Part shown: positions 42,767-51,352 of the stretch, piece by piece
Position numbering within the stretch: position 1 is the stretch's first letter
Layout: each line of letters opens with the position of its first letter
DNA from: Lawsonella sp012842085
GTDB taxonomy: Bacteria; Actinomycetota; Actinomycetes; Mycobacteriales; Mycobacteriaceae
Direction: 5' to 3'
Length of the DNA: 64,000 nucleotides
Assembly (NCBI GenBank): GCA_036749735.1
Contig: DAINXV010000001.1
Coordinates: 310,001-374,000, forward strand
Translations under genes and position numbers: made by a program
Notes under the pieces: generated by a model
What the model was told of the DNA's origin: nothing
Database searches by the model: none
Seen by the model: only the letters and a program-made list of their open reading frames with translations

Positions 42767-44035
42767 ATGGAAATTTATGATTACCCCAAGAACCGCGAGG
42801 CGTTTGCCCGCGCCGTTAAGGTAATTCCTGGCGGTATTTACGGCCACCTTGGGCCCACCGAGGGTTGCCACATTCCGGCATCGGCCTACCCCTTCTACTC
42901 CGAACGAGCAGAAGGTGCCTACATCTGGGACCTTGATGGTAATAAGTTTATTGACCACTTGGCTGCATACGGCCCGATGATTCAGGGCTACGCCGACGAG
43001 GACATTAACAAGGCCGCCTTCGAAGCTAACAAGCTGGGCGACGTTGTTACCCTTCCTGGCACCCTGTCCATCGACCTCGCTGAACTGCTTGCCGAAACTG
43101 TTAACATCGCCGACTGGTCACTGTTCGCCAAGAACGGTGCTGACGTCACCAACCTGGCCATGATGACCGCCCGCGCCGCCACCGGCCGCAACAAGATCGT
43201 CATGTTCAAGGGTTGCTACCACGGCACCAACATGTGGCACCAGCACGAAGGCGACCCGGGTGTTGCACCTGGCGACGTCGAAAACAACATCTACGTTGAG
43301 TGGAATAACATCCAGCAGTTGAAGGATGTTATCAACGCCAACAAGGGTGAGATCGCCGCAATCATCGCTATGCCCTACAACCACACCGTCTTCCAGGACA
43401 ACGAGCTTCCTGCCCCCGGATTCTGGCAGCAAGTCCGTAAGCTCTGTGACGACAACGGCATCGTGCTGATTATCGACGACGTTCGTGCCGGCTTCCGCCT
43501 CGACCTTGCCGGATCCGACCACTACTTCGGATTCGAAGCAGACCTCATCTGCTTCTGTAAGGCACTGGCCAACGGCTGGAACGTCTCCGCACTGTGCGGT
43601 AAGGACAGCCTCAAGCAGGCCTGCTCCTCGGTTATGTACACCGGTTCCTACTGGCACACTGCAGCACCGTTTGCAGCTGCCATTGCGAACATCAAGAAGC
43701 TCCACGCACATCCGGATGCCCCTGGCCACATGCGCCAGATCGGTGAAGGCATCATGGAAGGCATGGAGAAGGTTGGCGCCAACCACGGCTTCCACTTGAA
43801 GGCCACTGGCGAACCTAGCCTCTTCTACCTCCGCATTGCCGACGATGACAGCTTTAAGCTCCACCAGGAGTTCATCGCTGAGTGTGTGAAGCGCGGTTCG
43901 CTGCTCGCCAGCCACCACAACCACTTCACCAACCTCGCCGAAACTCAGGAAGACGTCGACAAGACCATCGAGATCGCCGACGAGGCACTCTCTGTGGTTG
44001 CTTCCCGTCACCCGGAGATGGGCTTCACCGCATAA
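42767..44035 (+). CDS. Class III PLP-dependent aminotransferase (glutamate-1-semialdehyde aminomutase-like)
   Basis: This 422-residue fold-type I PLP enzyme has WDLDGNKFIDHLAAYGPM, the phosphate-binding FAKNGADVTNLAMMTARAATG, CYHGTNMWHQ, the cofactor aspartate in VLIIDDVRAGFR (D237/D238) and the Schiff-base lysine K265 in ICFCKALANGW. It differs from HemL: usual HemL has LGKIIGGG around the lysine. The substrate is unknown; linkage to an SCP2-like protein suggests a lipophilic or acyl-bound one (inference). AAAGGAG precedes the ATG. Codon use is the most biased in the area (nearly all Lys AAG, Asn AAC), as in glpD and accD5, pointing to very high expression. Confidence 0.8.
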   Translation: MEIYDYPKNREAFARAVKVIPGGIYGHLGPTEGCHIPASAYPFYSERAEGAYIWDLDGNKFIDHLAAYGPMIQGYADEDINKAAFEANKLGDVVTLPGTLSIDLAELLAETVNIADWSLFAKNGADVTNLAMMTARAATGRNKIVMFKGCYHGTNMWHQHEGDPGVAPGDVENNIYVEWNNIQQLKDVINANKGEIAAIIAMPYNHTVFQDNELPAPGFWQQVRKLCDDNGIVLIIDDVRAGFRLDLAGSDHYFGFEADLICFCKALANGWNVSALCGKDSLKQACSSVMYTGSYWHTAAPFAAAIANIKKLHAHPDAPGHMRQIGEGIMEGMEKVGANHGFHLKATGEPSLFYLRIADDDSFKLHQEFIAECVKRGSLLASHHNHFTNLAETQEDVDKTIEIADEALSVVASRHPEMGFTA

Positions 44036-44058
44036 AACGGTTAGCTCACAAAGCGAAA

Positions 44059-44089
44059 AGAACCCCCGCTTCTGGCGGGGGTTCTTTTT
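44059..44089. terminator. Strong terminator after the aminotransferase
   Basis: A perfect 11-base stem AGAACCCCCGC/GCGGGGGTTCT with a TTCTG loop and five T. The A-run on its left also serves the convergent manB. Confidence 0.88.
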
Positions 44090-44105
44090 ATGTTCAGCAA
44101 CTGTG

Positions 44106-45506
44106 CTAGGCGCGAATACTTCCCAGAATCTCCGTCACCAGCTCATCCACTTTCTCCTGGGTGGGAGCCTCCACATTCAAACGCAGCAACGGTTCCGTAT
44201 TCGAGGCACGCACATTAAACCAGGTGTTTTCGCCCAGGGTAATCGTTACCCCATCAAGCCGGTCAATATCCTGGGTGCGATCAGCAAAAGCCTCCACCAC
44301 CGCATTGGTGCGCTCCTGCTGTGCTTCCGCAGAAGCGAGCCGAGAGTTGATTTCTCCCGAGGCTGCATAGCGCTCATATTCAGCCATCATTTCGGACAGT
44401 GGCTTGTCTTGGTGGCCCAAAGCAGCCAGCACATGCATGGCAGCTAACAGGCCCGAGTCGGCGCGCCAAAAGTCGCGGAAATAGTAGTGTGCCGAGTGCT
44501 CCCCGCCAAAGATCGCATTCGTCTCCGCCATCTTGGCTTTAATGAAACTGTGTCCCACGCGGGTACGTACTGGTACTCCCCCGTTTTCCGCAATAATCTG
44601 CGGTACTGCCAAAGAAGTGATGAGGTTGTGGATGACGGCACTGCCCGGTTCCCGTGCCAGTTCCCGTTCTGCCACCAGGGCGGCGATAGATGAGGGCGAC
44701 ACTGGGTCACCCTTCTCGTCCACCACGAAGCAACGATCCGCGTCACCGTCGAAAGCTAGCCCAATGTCGGCTTTCACTTCCGGAGTGAACTTTTGCAGAT
44801 CCACCAGGTTTTTAGGATCCAGCGGGTTCGCTTCATGGTTGGGGAACGTGCCGTCCAGTTCAAAGTAGAGAGGTTCAATGGTGAGCGGCAGATCTCGGAG
44901 TACTGCCGGGACAGTTAGACCCGCCATGCCGTTACCAGCGTCCACTGCGACGGTGAGGGGACGAATGCCGCTCAAGTCCACTAGGTTGCGCAAGTATTCT
45001 GCATAATCCTGCAGCATATCGCGGCGAATAGAGGATCCTTTCGGCCCAGAGAACTCCGGAATGCCGTCCACTACGGCTTGGGAAATAGTGGCTAGACCGG
45101 TGTCTTGCCCCACGGGCCGGGCACCAGCGCGGCACAGCTTAATACCGTTATATTCCGCCGGGTTGTGCGATGCAGTGAACATGGCGCCGGGGGTTTGCAA
45201 GAGTCCCGAGGCGCAGTACATCTCGTCAGTAGAGGCGAGGCCAATGTTCACCACATCGAGCCCTTGTGCATTGACACCTTCCGAGAACGCTTCCACCAGT
45301 GCCGGCCCTGAGTCGCGCATATCGTGTGCAACCACAATCCTGGTTGCCCCCTCGCTCCGCATCAGCCGAGCGAATGCTTGTCCCACCTCGTACACGAAGT
45401 CTTCCGTCATCTGTTCGCCGACAAGACCGCGCACATCGTAGGCCTTAATAATTTGGGCGATAAAGTCCGGATCGCGGTAAGCAGGTGCCGTAGCAGAATT
45501 GCTCAC
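44106..45506 (-). CDS. manB: Phosphomannomutase ManB (PmmA/Rv3257c type)
   Basis: This enzyme converts mannose-6-phosphate to mannose-1-phosphate, the step between ManA and the GDP-mannose pyrophosphorylase at 47 kb. The 466-residue alpha-D-phosphohexomutase has the phosphoserine loop MFTASHNPAEYNGIK, the metal loop AFDGDADRCFVVD, the sugar-binding GGEHSAHYYFRDF and the phosphate-binding RASNTEPLLRLNVEA. It starts with GTG after GGGAG. A phosphoglucomutase activity is possible as well, as in dual-function relatives. Confidence 0.93.
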   Translation of the reverse strand: MSNSATAPAYRDPDFIAQIIKAYDVRGLVGEQMTEDFVYEVGQAFARLMRSEGATRIVVAHDMRDSGPALVEAFSEGVNAQGLDVVNIGLASTDEMYCASGLLQTPGAMFTASHNPAEYNGIKLCRAGARPVGQDTGLATISQAVVDGIPEFSGPKGSSIRRDMLQDYAEYLRNLVDLSGIRPLTVAVDAGNGMAGLTVPAVLRDLPLTIEPLYFELDGTFPNHEANPLDPKNLVDLQKFTPEVKADIGLAFDGDADRCFVVDEKGDPVSPSSIAALVAERELAREPGSAVIHNLITSLAVPQIIAENGGVPVRTRVGHSFIKAKMAETNAIFGGEHSAHYYFRDFWRADSGLLAAMHVLAALGHQDKPLSEMMAEYERYAASGEINSRLASAEAQQERTNAVVEAFADRTQDIDRLDGVTITLGENTWFNVRASNTEPLLRLNVEAPTQEKVDELVTEILGSIRA

Positions 45507-45593
45507 TGAAAAGTCTCCCTCTCATAAAGGACGTTTTACCCCCTAAGCCTATCGTGAAACGGCGTGGAACCTACTATTCTGCACCTTGCCAGT

Positions 45594-45599
45594 TAAGCT
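45594..45599 (+). promoter_or_regulatory. -10 element of a leaderless promoter
   Basis: TAAGCT, six bases, then ATG at 45606, with no ribosome-binding site. Confidence 0.6.
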
Positions 45600-45605
45600 G
45601 AAACC

Positions 45606-46109
45606 ATGAGTTCGGATTCACCCCAACCTTTTACACACCGCCGCCACAAGACGAGCCGGCAAGTAGAACGTCGCGGCAGGGGGCCTCGTGGACTCATTTT
45701 GCCTCCGCATGTGCCGCGCTACGCCAGTAGATCTACGGCCTTCGATGAACACGCCTTGGAGGCTTTTGCGCGCATAGATACAACTTTTCATGACGAGCTC
45801 ACCGGCCTGGATTTGGCTGTTGATATGGTGCCGCGGATGCGGTTAAGGGAAGGCGCTGAATGGCCGGATTCGGTGGCTGCTGACGGAATTATTGCCTTAG
45901 GTAGGTTCATTTCCACCTCCTATACCAGTGACGGCACCCCTATTCGACCGCGTATTGTGCTTTTCCGTAAACCGATAGAGGAGCGGTGCGCTGATGAAAC
46001 CGAGATGCAGCAGCTACTGCAGGCAATTTTGACGAAGCTGGTGGCCTACTACCTTAATGTGGAGCCGGAATTGATCAATCCGTTTTACGGAGACGGTCCG
46101 CAAGTCTAG
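45606..46109 (+). CDS. Metallopeptidase-family (PF06262-like) protein, Rv3259 type
   Basis: This 167-residue protein matches the actinobacterial Rv3259 group: basic N-terminus, GPRGLILPPHVPRY, then LTGLDLAVDMVPRMR, DGIIALGRFI, IVLFRKPIEERC and a C-terminal KLVAYYLNVEPELINP. The family is annotated as zincin-like metallopeptidases, but the segment where HExxH would stand reads ILTKLVAYYLNV, so metal-dependent proteolysis is unlikely. It lies between manB and whiB2 exactly as Rv3259 does. The function is unknown. Confidence 0.75.
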   Translation: MSSDSPQPFTHRRHKTSRQVERRGRGPRGLILPPHVPRYASRSTAFDEHALEAFARIDTTFHDELTGLDLAVDMVPRMRLREGAEWPDSVAADGIIALGRFISTSYTSDGTPIRPRIVLFRKPIEERCADETEMQQLLQAILTKLVAYYLNVEPELINPFYGDGPQV

Positions 46110-46147
46110 CTGTAGCTGCCATTGGGAGCTGTTATTGGGGAAATAGA

Positions 46148-46177
46148 AGAGGGTGGAGCCCCCAGGCTCCACCCTCT
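46148..46177. terminator. Bidirectional terminator between Rv3259-like gene and whiB2
   Basis: A perfect 13-base stem AGAGGGTGGAGCC/GGCTCCACCCTCT with a CCCA loop, between convergent genes. Confidence 0.85.
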
Positions 46178-46203
46178 TAGCTTATTTATTTGTGTTGTCT
46201 TCC

Positions 46204-46494
46204 TTACATCGCACGTTTCTTTAGGCGGCGGCGTTCCCGCTCTGACAGTCCACCCCAGATACCGAAACGCTCATCATGTTCAAGGGCGTATTCGAGACAT
46301 TCGTCGCGTACTTCACAACCTTGGCATATGCGCTTGGCTTCACGAGTGGATCCGCCTTTTTCAGGGAAAAATGCTTCTGGATCAGTCTGTGCACAAAGAG
46401 CTCGTTCCTGCCAGTCGACTTCGACTGCAGTAATGAGTTCCTCGATACCCATACTGGCGAGTGGCACGAAACCCTGAGGTTCGCTAGCTGACAC
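46204..46494 (-). CDS. whiB2: Iron-sulfur transcription factor WhiB2 (WhmD)
   Basis: WhiB2 is an Fe-S regulator required for septation and division in mycobacteria; its Streptomyces orthologue WhiB acts with WhiA. The 96-residue protein carries the four cysteines in ALCAQTDPEAFFPEKGG and ICQGCEVRDEC, the GIWGGLSERER turn and a basic tail RRLKKRAM. The GTG start is set by GAGGAG five bases upstream. Position between Rv3259-like and the mannose/rhamnose genes matches Rv3260c. It has an exceptionally long upstream region. Confidence 0.95.
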   Translation of the reverse strand: MSASEPQGFVPLASMGIEELITAVEVDWQERALCAQTDPEAFFPEKGGSTREAKRICQGCEVRDECLEYALEHDERFGIWGGLSERERRRLKKRAM

Positions 46495-46910
46495 GTGGTC
46501 TCCTCGTAGTATGTCGCGACTGTAAACACTATCCGTGTGGACGGTCTTTCTTTTAACCCAGTTAGGAATGTAAAATCTCCAAAACCAAGTTACTTACACA
46601 CTTGTTATTACACACGCAAAAACCGAGTTGGTCAACCCAGATTCAGTAGGATGCAATACCCCAAAACTCATTAAATGTGTGTCATTTAAGCTACGGCGTG
46701 TCGCAAAATTTTGGAAAGTTATGCAACGGATCCCCGAATGGGCTCTCTACCAGTAGAAATAAGAAATATCATAACTAATTTTGGCGACCTGGTCGTCGTC
46801 CGACACACCATTATCTAAATAGTTTAATGTCCTGAAATTTCTTAAAAGTTGCCGTCCGATAGGAACTTTTCCGGTTTAGGCGCTTCGGAGCGACCCCAAA
46901 AATTACAGGC
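46495..46910. other. Long intergenic region upstream of whiB2
   Basis: About 420 bases, AT-rich, no gene seen. It contains several GACAC or GTGTC pentamers (about 46490, 46671, 46689 and 46800), the core of the WhiA/WhiB target motif, and a GC-rich mini-hairpin CGCT-TCGG-AGCG near 46880-46891. It could hold the whiB2 promoter, far-upstream control sites or a small RNA. Confidence 0.35.
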
Positions 46911-46932
46911 TAAACCCACACTTTAGGGTTTA
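46898..46932 (-). terminator. Probable terminator of the GDP-mannose pyrophosphorylase gene
   Basis: A perfect 7-base inverted repeat (TAAACCC at 46911-46917 with GGGTTTA at 46926-46932), followed on the minus strand by a T-run a few bases later. Confidence 0.55.
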
Positions 46933-46943
46933 GGTCTTGGCTT

Positions 46944-48053
46944 TTAGGCGTCGGTGGAGAAACGCACTGCCCCGTCGGGGATAGTGACATTCGGCCAAAT
47001 ACGAATGCCATCCAGCAATTCGCATCCCGCGCCAACGGTGACGCCGTCACCAATAACAGCGTCCTTCACAATGGCGCCTTCACCGATAACGGCGTTCTTC
47101 CCAATGATGGAGCGCTCCACAATCGCATTCGCAGAAATGGTCGCACCATTAAAAACTGTGGTCTCACTAACGTGCGCATTTTCAGCTACCGTACAGTTCT
47201 CGCCAATGACGGTTCCTTTGGAGAGCTCTACAGAATCTGCCACATCGGCTCCGGGCAGCACCAGATAGTCTCCGCTTCTTCCCTCTAAAGCTGGTGACGG
47301 TGCGATGCCTTGCACTAGATCCGCTGAGCCTTGCACAAAATCTTGGAGTGTTCCCATGTCACGCCAATAGTGTGCATCGACGTGTCCGTAGACTCGTTTT
47401 CCTTCTTCGAGAAGCCGTGGGAACACGTCGCGCTCCACGCTTACCGGCACTCCTGCAGGAATGGATTCGATGATGTCTTTCCGGAAAACGTAGCAGCCCG
47501 CATTGATCTGGTCCGTGGGTGGGTTGGGTGTCTTTTCCAGGAAGGCCTCCACCCGGCCATCCGCATTAGTGGGCACACAGCCGAAGGCGCGGGGATCCTC
47601 AACTTTCACCAGGTGCAGCAGCACATCAGCGTCTTTTTCCAGGAAGCTTTTCAGAATGTCTTGCAGATCGGTGCCACCCAGCACATCGCCGTTGAACACT
47701 AAAATATTGTCTCCGCGCAGGCAGGACAAAACATTTCGGATTCCGCCACCGGTATCCAGGGGAGTTTCCTCCACCACATAGTCGATCTCTAAGCCGAGTT
47801 CGCTGCCGTCGCCAAAATATTCTTCGAACACTTCGGCTTTATACGACGTACCCAACACAACATGTTTAATACCTGCAGCCTTAATGCGCGACAGCAAATG
47901 AGTAAGGAAAGGCAACCCAGCTGTGGGAAGCATCGGTTTGGGTGCCGACAAGGTAAGTGGACGCAAGCGCGTTCCTTTACCTCCAACCAGCACCACTGCT
48001 TCGGTATTAGCAAGGTCTTCTTGGCTCAGCCCCGATAGGGAGGACTTAGTCAT
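46944..48053 (-). CDS. manC: Mannose-1-phosphate guanylyltransferase (GDP-mannose pyrophosphorylase, Rv3264c type)
   Basis: This enzyme makes GDP-mannose from mannose-1-phosphate and GTP. The N-terminal nucleotidyltransferase domain has AVVLVGGKGTRLRPLTLSAPKPMLP, FNGDVLGG and VEAFLEKTPNPPTDQINAG; the C-terminal left-handed beta helix has hexapeptide repeats (IGENCTVAENAHVSET, IGKNAVIGEGAIVKDAVIGDG). The length is about 369 from the ATG at 48053; a TTG further upstream is possible. It is last in the rmlB-rmlD-wbbL operon. In M. tuberculosis this gene is called manB; I use manC for the activity. A glucose-1-phosphate thymidylyltransferase-like activity cannot be excluded. Confidence 0.88.
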   Translation of the reverse strand: MTKSSLSGLSQEDLANTEAVVLVGGKGTRLRPLTLSAPKPMLPTAGLPFLTHLLSRIKAAGIKHVVLGTSYKAEVFEEYFGDGSELGLEIDYVVEETPLDTGGGIRNVLSCLRGDNILVFNGDVLGGTDLQDILKSFLEKDADVLLHLVKVEDPRAFGCVPTNADGRVEAFLEKTPNPPTDQINAGCYVFRKDIIESIPAGVPVSVERDVFPRLLEEGKRVYGHVDAHYWRDMGTLQDFVQGSADLVQGIAPSPALEGRSGDYLVLPGADVADSVELSKGTVIGENCTVAENAHVSETTVFNGATISANAIVERSIIGKNAVIGEGAIVKDAVIGDGVTVGAGCELLDGIRIWPNVTIPDGAVRFSTDA

Positions 48054-48072
48054 CGTGAAACTCAATTCGTTG

Positions 48073-48972
48073 TTATTTTGTTGTGTTCTTCTGGTGTGCG
48101 TGACGAATAGCTAAACGGCAGCGCAACCACAGTCCAGCTTTCAATATCCAGCGTAGCGGCGCGGCATACCACTGTGGGTGCCGGTCGGCTTGAAACTTGT
48201 ATGCACTTTTATGGTGAGCCACTAACGTGATCTCCTGATGTGACTCCGTAGAGTGACCCTGCGCATGCCCAATTTCTGCACTAGGTACAAAAACATTCGA
48301 CCAGCCGGCAGTTCCCAACCGGTCGCCCAAGTCCACGTCCTCCATGTACATAAAGTAGCCTTCATCGAAACCACCAATTTCTTCGAAGGCTTCCCGCCGG
48401 AGTAGCAGGCAGGCGCCCGACAACCAACCGGCAGTCCGTTCGGAGGACATGTCAGCATTATCTAAATATGCTTTTGTCCAGGGATTATTCTTCCATATCG
48501 GTGCCAAAACAGCGTGCGCAATACCGTTTTTGATGCGGGGAACACTGCGCGCCGAGGGATACACGCCTCCGTCATTTTCACGGATAAGTGGACCTAGTGC
48601 TCCCGCCTTAGGCCACCGTTTCCCTGCGGCCAACAATTCATCGATCGCCCCAGCGGTAAAGATAACATCAGGGTTCGACACTAAAACAAAATCGGGGCGT
48701 AGCTGCGTATCATGCTGCAGCTGTGCAATCGCCTTGTTTATTGCTGAGCCGTAACCGATGTTGCCGCCGGTGCGCAGGAGTTCCACCTGCATGGTGGGGT
48801 GTTCAGCAAAGTTCGCAACGGCAGCTTCCGGCGCACCGTCGGTCGAACCGTTATCCGCCAGAATGACGCGTGTCGGCAGCACAGTACCAGCAGCAATGCT
48901 TTCTAAAAATTGCTGCAGATACCGACCCGGCGAATAGGTCACCGTCACTATGGCTAATTTTGATGTAGGCAC
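48073..48972 (-). CDS. wbbL: Rhamnosyltransferase WbbL
   Basis: WbbL adds rhamnose to GlcNAc-PP-decaprenol, building the linker that joins arabinogalactan to peptidoglycan. The 299-residue GT2 enzyme has the start VTVTYSPGRYLQQFLESIA, ILADNGSTDGAPEAA, the metal site LVSNPDVIFT and GFDEGYFMYMEDVDLGDRLG. It is essential in mycobacteria. Its neighbours rmlD and rmlB supply dTDP-rhamnose. The start is GTG, 37 bases after rmlD. Confidence 0.92.
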   Translation of the reverse strand: MPTSKLAIVTVTYSPGRYLQQFLESIAAGTVLPTRVILADNGSTDGAPEAAVANFAEHPTMQVELLRTGGNIGYGSAINKAIAQLQHDTQLRPDFVLVSNPDVIFTAGAIDELLAAGKRWPKAGALGPLIRENDGGVYPSARSVPRIKNGIAHAVLAPIWKNNPWTKAYLDNADMSSERTAGWLSGACLLLRREAFEEIGGFDEGYFMYMEDVDLGDRLGTAGWSNVFVPSAEIGHAQGHSTESHQEITLVAHHKSAYKFQADRHPQWYAAPLRWILKAGLWLRCRLAIRHAHQKNTTK

Positions 48973-49009
48973 GTGCTCTAGCTTAACGATCTAGCAGGGG
49001 TTTCTCGAC

Positions 49010-49954
49010 TTACTCCAGAGTGTTTGCCCCCATTGTAAGGGCTTCTGCAAGGGCTTTTTTCCAGTGCCGCAACGGAGTCAAGCCAGCATCTTCCCAACTG
49101 GCGCCACTCAATACCGACCAGTGCGGACGCTCTGCTTTGGTAGGATAATCCTTGCTGGAGCAGGGCATAACCCGACCGCGCTTACCGCCACTCAACCCCA
49201 CAATTTCGGAGGCGAAAGCATACCAAGTGGTGGTGCCAGCATTCGTGGCGTGCAGGATTTGAGGCAGTTCCTCGCTCTGCATCAACCGACCGACAACCTC
49301 CCAGATTCCACGGGCCAAGTCCATGGAGTAGGTGGGTGAACCGAATTGGTCGTCCACAACCTGAATCGGTTTTTTCTTCACCTGGTAAAGCTTCTGAATA
49401 GTGGTGACAAAGTCATTGGACCTCAGCCCCCAGGAGTCACGAAGCGGACCAGTGAACAGCCAGGCAGTACGGATAATAACGGAATTATTGGGGCACTCTT
49501 CCAGAACTGCTGCTTCCCCTGCTGCTTTGGAGGCGCCGTAGACGGTGGTTGCACCGGTAGAGTCGAAGGTTTCCAACGGCCGCCCAATGTCTTTCCCAGA
49601 AAAAACATAGTCTGTGGACATATGGATGAGTTGCGCGCCGCGTTTTTTGCAGAGCCGAGCCAGCGCAGCGGGAGCTTGCGCATTGACCTGGTTAGCACCC
49701 TCCGGATCGTCCTCCGCCCGATCAACATCGGTGTAGGCAGCACAGTTGATGACAATATCTCCGGGATGCAAAGCTAACGAGGTATCGTTCTCAAAAGAGC
49801 GTGGATCTGTAAAATCGCAGTCTTTACGCTGGTAGAGGGCTACTCGTCCCGGTTTGTCGTAGATGTCTGGCATGGTGCTGACGAGAGCATGTGCCAACTG
49901 GCCGCCCGCTCCCAAAATATGTACTCGCGGTGTCATCAGGGTTGAACCAGGCAT
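49010..49954 (-). CDS. rmlD: dTDP-4-dehydrorhamnose reductase RmlD
   Basis: RmlD performs the last step to dTDP-L-rhamnose. The 314-residue short-chain dehydrogenase has the nucleotide-binding ILGAGGQLAHAL (N-terminal glycine motif), IVINCAAYTDVDRAEDDPE, the catalytic Y-x3-K in VYGASKAAGE and HMSTDYVFSGKD. An alternative ATG lies six codons in, at 49936. The gene sits between wbbL and rmlB, matching Rv3266c. Confidence 0.94.
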   Translation of the reverse strand: MPGSTLMTPRVHILGAGGQLAHALVSTMPDIYDKPGRVALYQRKDCDFTDPRSFENDTSLALHPGDIVINCAAYTDVDRAEDDPEGANQVNAQAPAALARLCKKRGAQLIHMSTDYVFSGKDIGRPLETFDSTGATTVYGASKAAGEAAVLEECPNNSVIIRTAWLFTGPLRDSWGLRSNDFVTTIQKLYQVKKKPIQVVDDQFGSPTYSMDLARGIWEVVGRLMQSEELPQILHATNAGTTTWYAFASEIVGLSGGKRGRVMPCSSKDYPTKAERPHWSVLSGASWEDAGLTPLRHWKKALAEALTMGANTLE

Positions 49955-50046
49955 AGTCTTAACCTATTCCTACTCTTTAATCTCTAAACTAACTTTTCGA
50001 TTGTCATGATCAGCTGGGAGATTTCTATTGTGTGGGAGGCATGGAC

Positions 50047-51063
50047 TTATGGTGTCGTGGGGCGTAACCGATCGAGCTGGGGAGCATCCGCACGCAGTGG
50101 TTTCCACCATTCCGAATGGCTGCGGTACCACGCGATTGTGGACTCAATTCCGTCAGAGAAAGAGATCTGCGGTTGGTAGCCCAATTCGCGACGGGCTTTG
50201 CTGTCGTCAACACAATATCGCATATCGTGGGCGGGGCGGTCTGCTACAAACTCAATCGCACTCTCATCAGCTCCTAATTTCTCCACTAACAGTTGTGTCA
50301 GTTCCAGGGCACTCAACTCGGTACCGCCGCCAATGTTGTAGATCTCGCCGGCAGTTCCGCCGATGAGGCTCAACGCGATTCCCCGGCAGTGGTCCGCCAC
50401 ATGCAGCCAGTCTCGCCGTGCGGAACCGTCACCATAAACCGGAACCTTTTTGCCTTCCAAAAGGTTAGTAATGAAAAGCGGAATTATTTTCTCCGGAAAT
50501 TGGTGTGGTCCATAGTTGTTGGAGCATCTGGTCACAATGACGGGAAGTCCAAAACTGCGGAAAAAGGATTCTGCCATGAGATCTGACCCCGCTTTGGAAG
50601 CGGAATACGGCGAAGTGGGAAACAGTGGATCAGTTTCTGGCCAGGCACCTTCCGGAATGGAGCCATACACTTCGTCGGTGGAGACGTGCACAATTCGATC
50701 GGCCCCACACTCCAGTGCGGCCTGCATAACGTTCGCGGTTCCCACCACATTAGTTTCTGCGAAGGTGCGCGCCCCATTAATGGACCGGTCTACGTGGGAT
50801 TCGGCTGCAAAATGAACGATCGCATCATGGCCAGCCATTTCCTGCTGGAGGCGTTCCGCGTCACAAATATCAGCATGTACGAAGCTGTAGCGGGGATCTG
50901 TTGCGACCTCAGTGAGGTTGGTGAGGGTGCCAGCATAAGTTAAGGCGTCATAGACGGTTACCTTTTCTACCTCGGGTAGTGGTAGTTCTCCCGCAAGTGC
51001 CATACGCACAAACGCGGAACCAATGAAGCCTGCACCGCCGGTGACAAAAAGTCGCACCGCCAC
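50047..51063 (-). CDS. rmlB: dTDP-glucose 4,6-dehydratase RmlB
   Basis: RmlB converts dTDP-glucose to dTDP-4-keto-6-deoxyglucose. The 338-residue enzyme shows FVTGGAGFIGSAFVRMA, VHFAAESHVDRSINGA, STDEVYGSIPEG, the catalytic Y-x3-K in SPYSASKAGSDL, and NYGPHQFPEKIIPLFITN. The GTG start follows AGAAAGG. In M. tuberculosis rmlB is located elsewhere with rmlC, so here three rhamnose steps are united in one operon. rmlA and rmlC are not in the window. Confidence 0.95.
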   Translation of the reverse strand: MAVRLFVTGGAGFIGSAFVRMALAGELPLPEVEKVTVYDALTYAGTLTNLTEVATDPRYSFVHADICDAERLQQEMAGHDAIVHFAAESHVDRSINGARTFAETNVVGTANVMQAALECGADRIVHVSTDEVYGSIPEGAWPETDPLFPTSPYSASKAGSDLMAESFFRSFGLPVIVTRCSNNYGPHQFPEKIIPLFITNLLEGKKVPVYGDGSARRDWLHVADHCRGIALSLIGGTAGEIYNIGGGTELSALELTQLLVEKLGADESAIEFVADRPAHDMRYCVDDSKARRELGYQPQISFSDGIESTIAWYRSHSEWWKPLRADAPQLDRLRPTTP

Positions 51064-51124
51064 AAATCCTTTCTTGGAAGATAACGAATTTATACGTCAA
51101 CGCCCTGCTGTTTCACAGTTTGCT

Positions 51125-51143
51125 GAGGTAAGCTCGTTACCTC
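51125..51143. promoter_or_regulatory. Inverted repeat in the rmlB-LCP divergent region
   Basis: GAGGTAA, five bases, TTACCTC: a perfect 7-base inverted repeat 62 bases before rmlB. The 289-base region also contains three copies of ACTTGTT (one inverted) near 51171, 51233 and 51269. It may be a shared operator of the divergent envelope genes. Confidence 0.4.
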
Positions 51144-51352
51144 GTTATCTAGCCAGCTATTAGCCTACCTAGAACAAGTATTTTACAAGACATATATAGT
51201 CAGACACCATCGTCAATTCTCGCAATGTTTAACTTGTTCCGTAGTGTTATAGATACCGGCTTTTAATAAACTTGTTATAACTCGATTATTGTTCATACTT
51301 TAGATACAACTCATTTACGCAGTTTGTCCACCACCAGCAGAAAGGAGAGAGA

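Noticed and set aside
46911..46932. TAAACCC/GGGTTTA repeat considered as an iron box
   Set aside because: It does not match the TTAGGTTAG half-sites and sits just after the stop of a minus-strand gene, so a terminator is a better reading.
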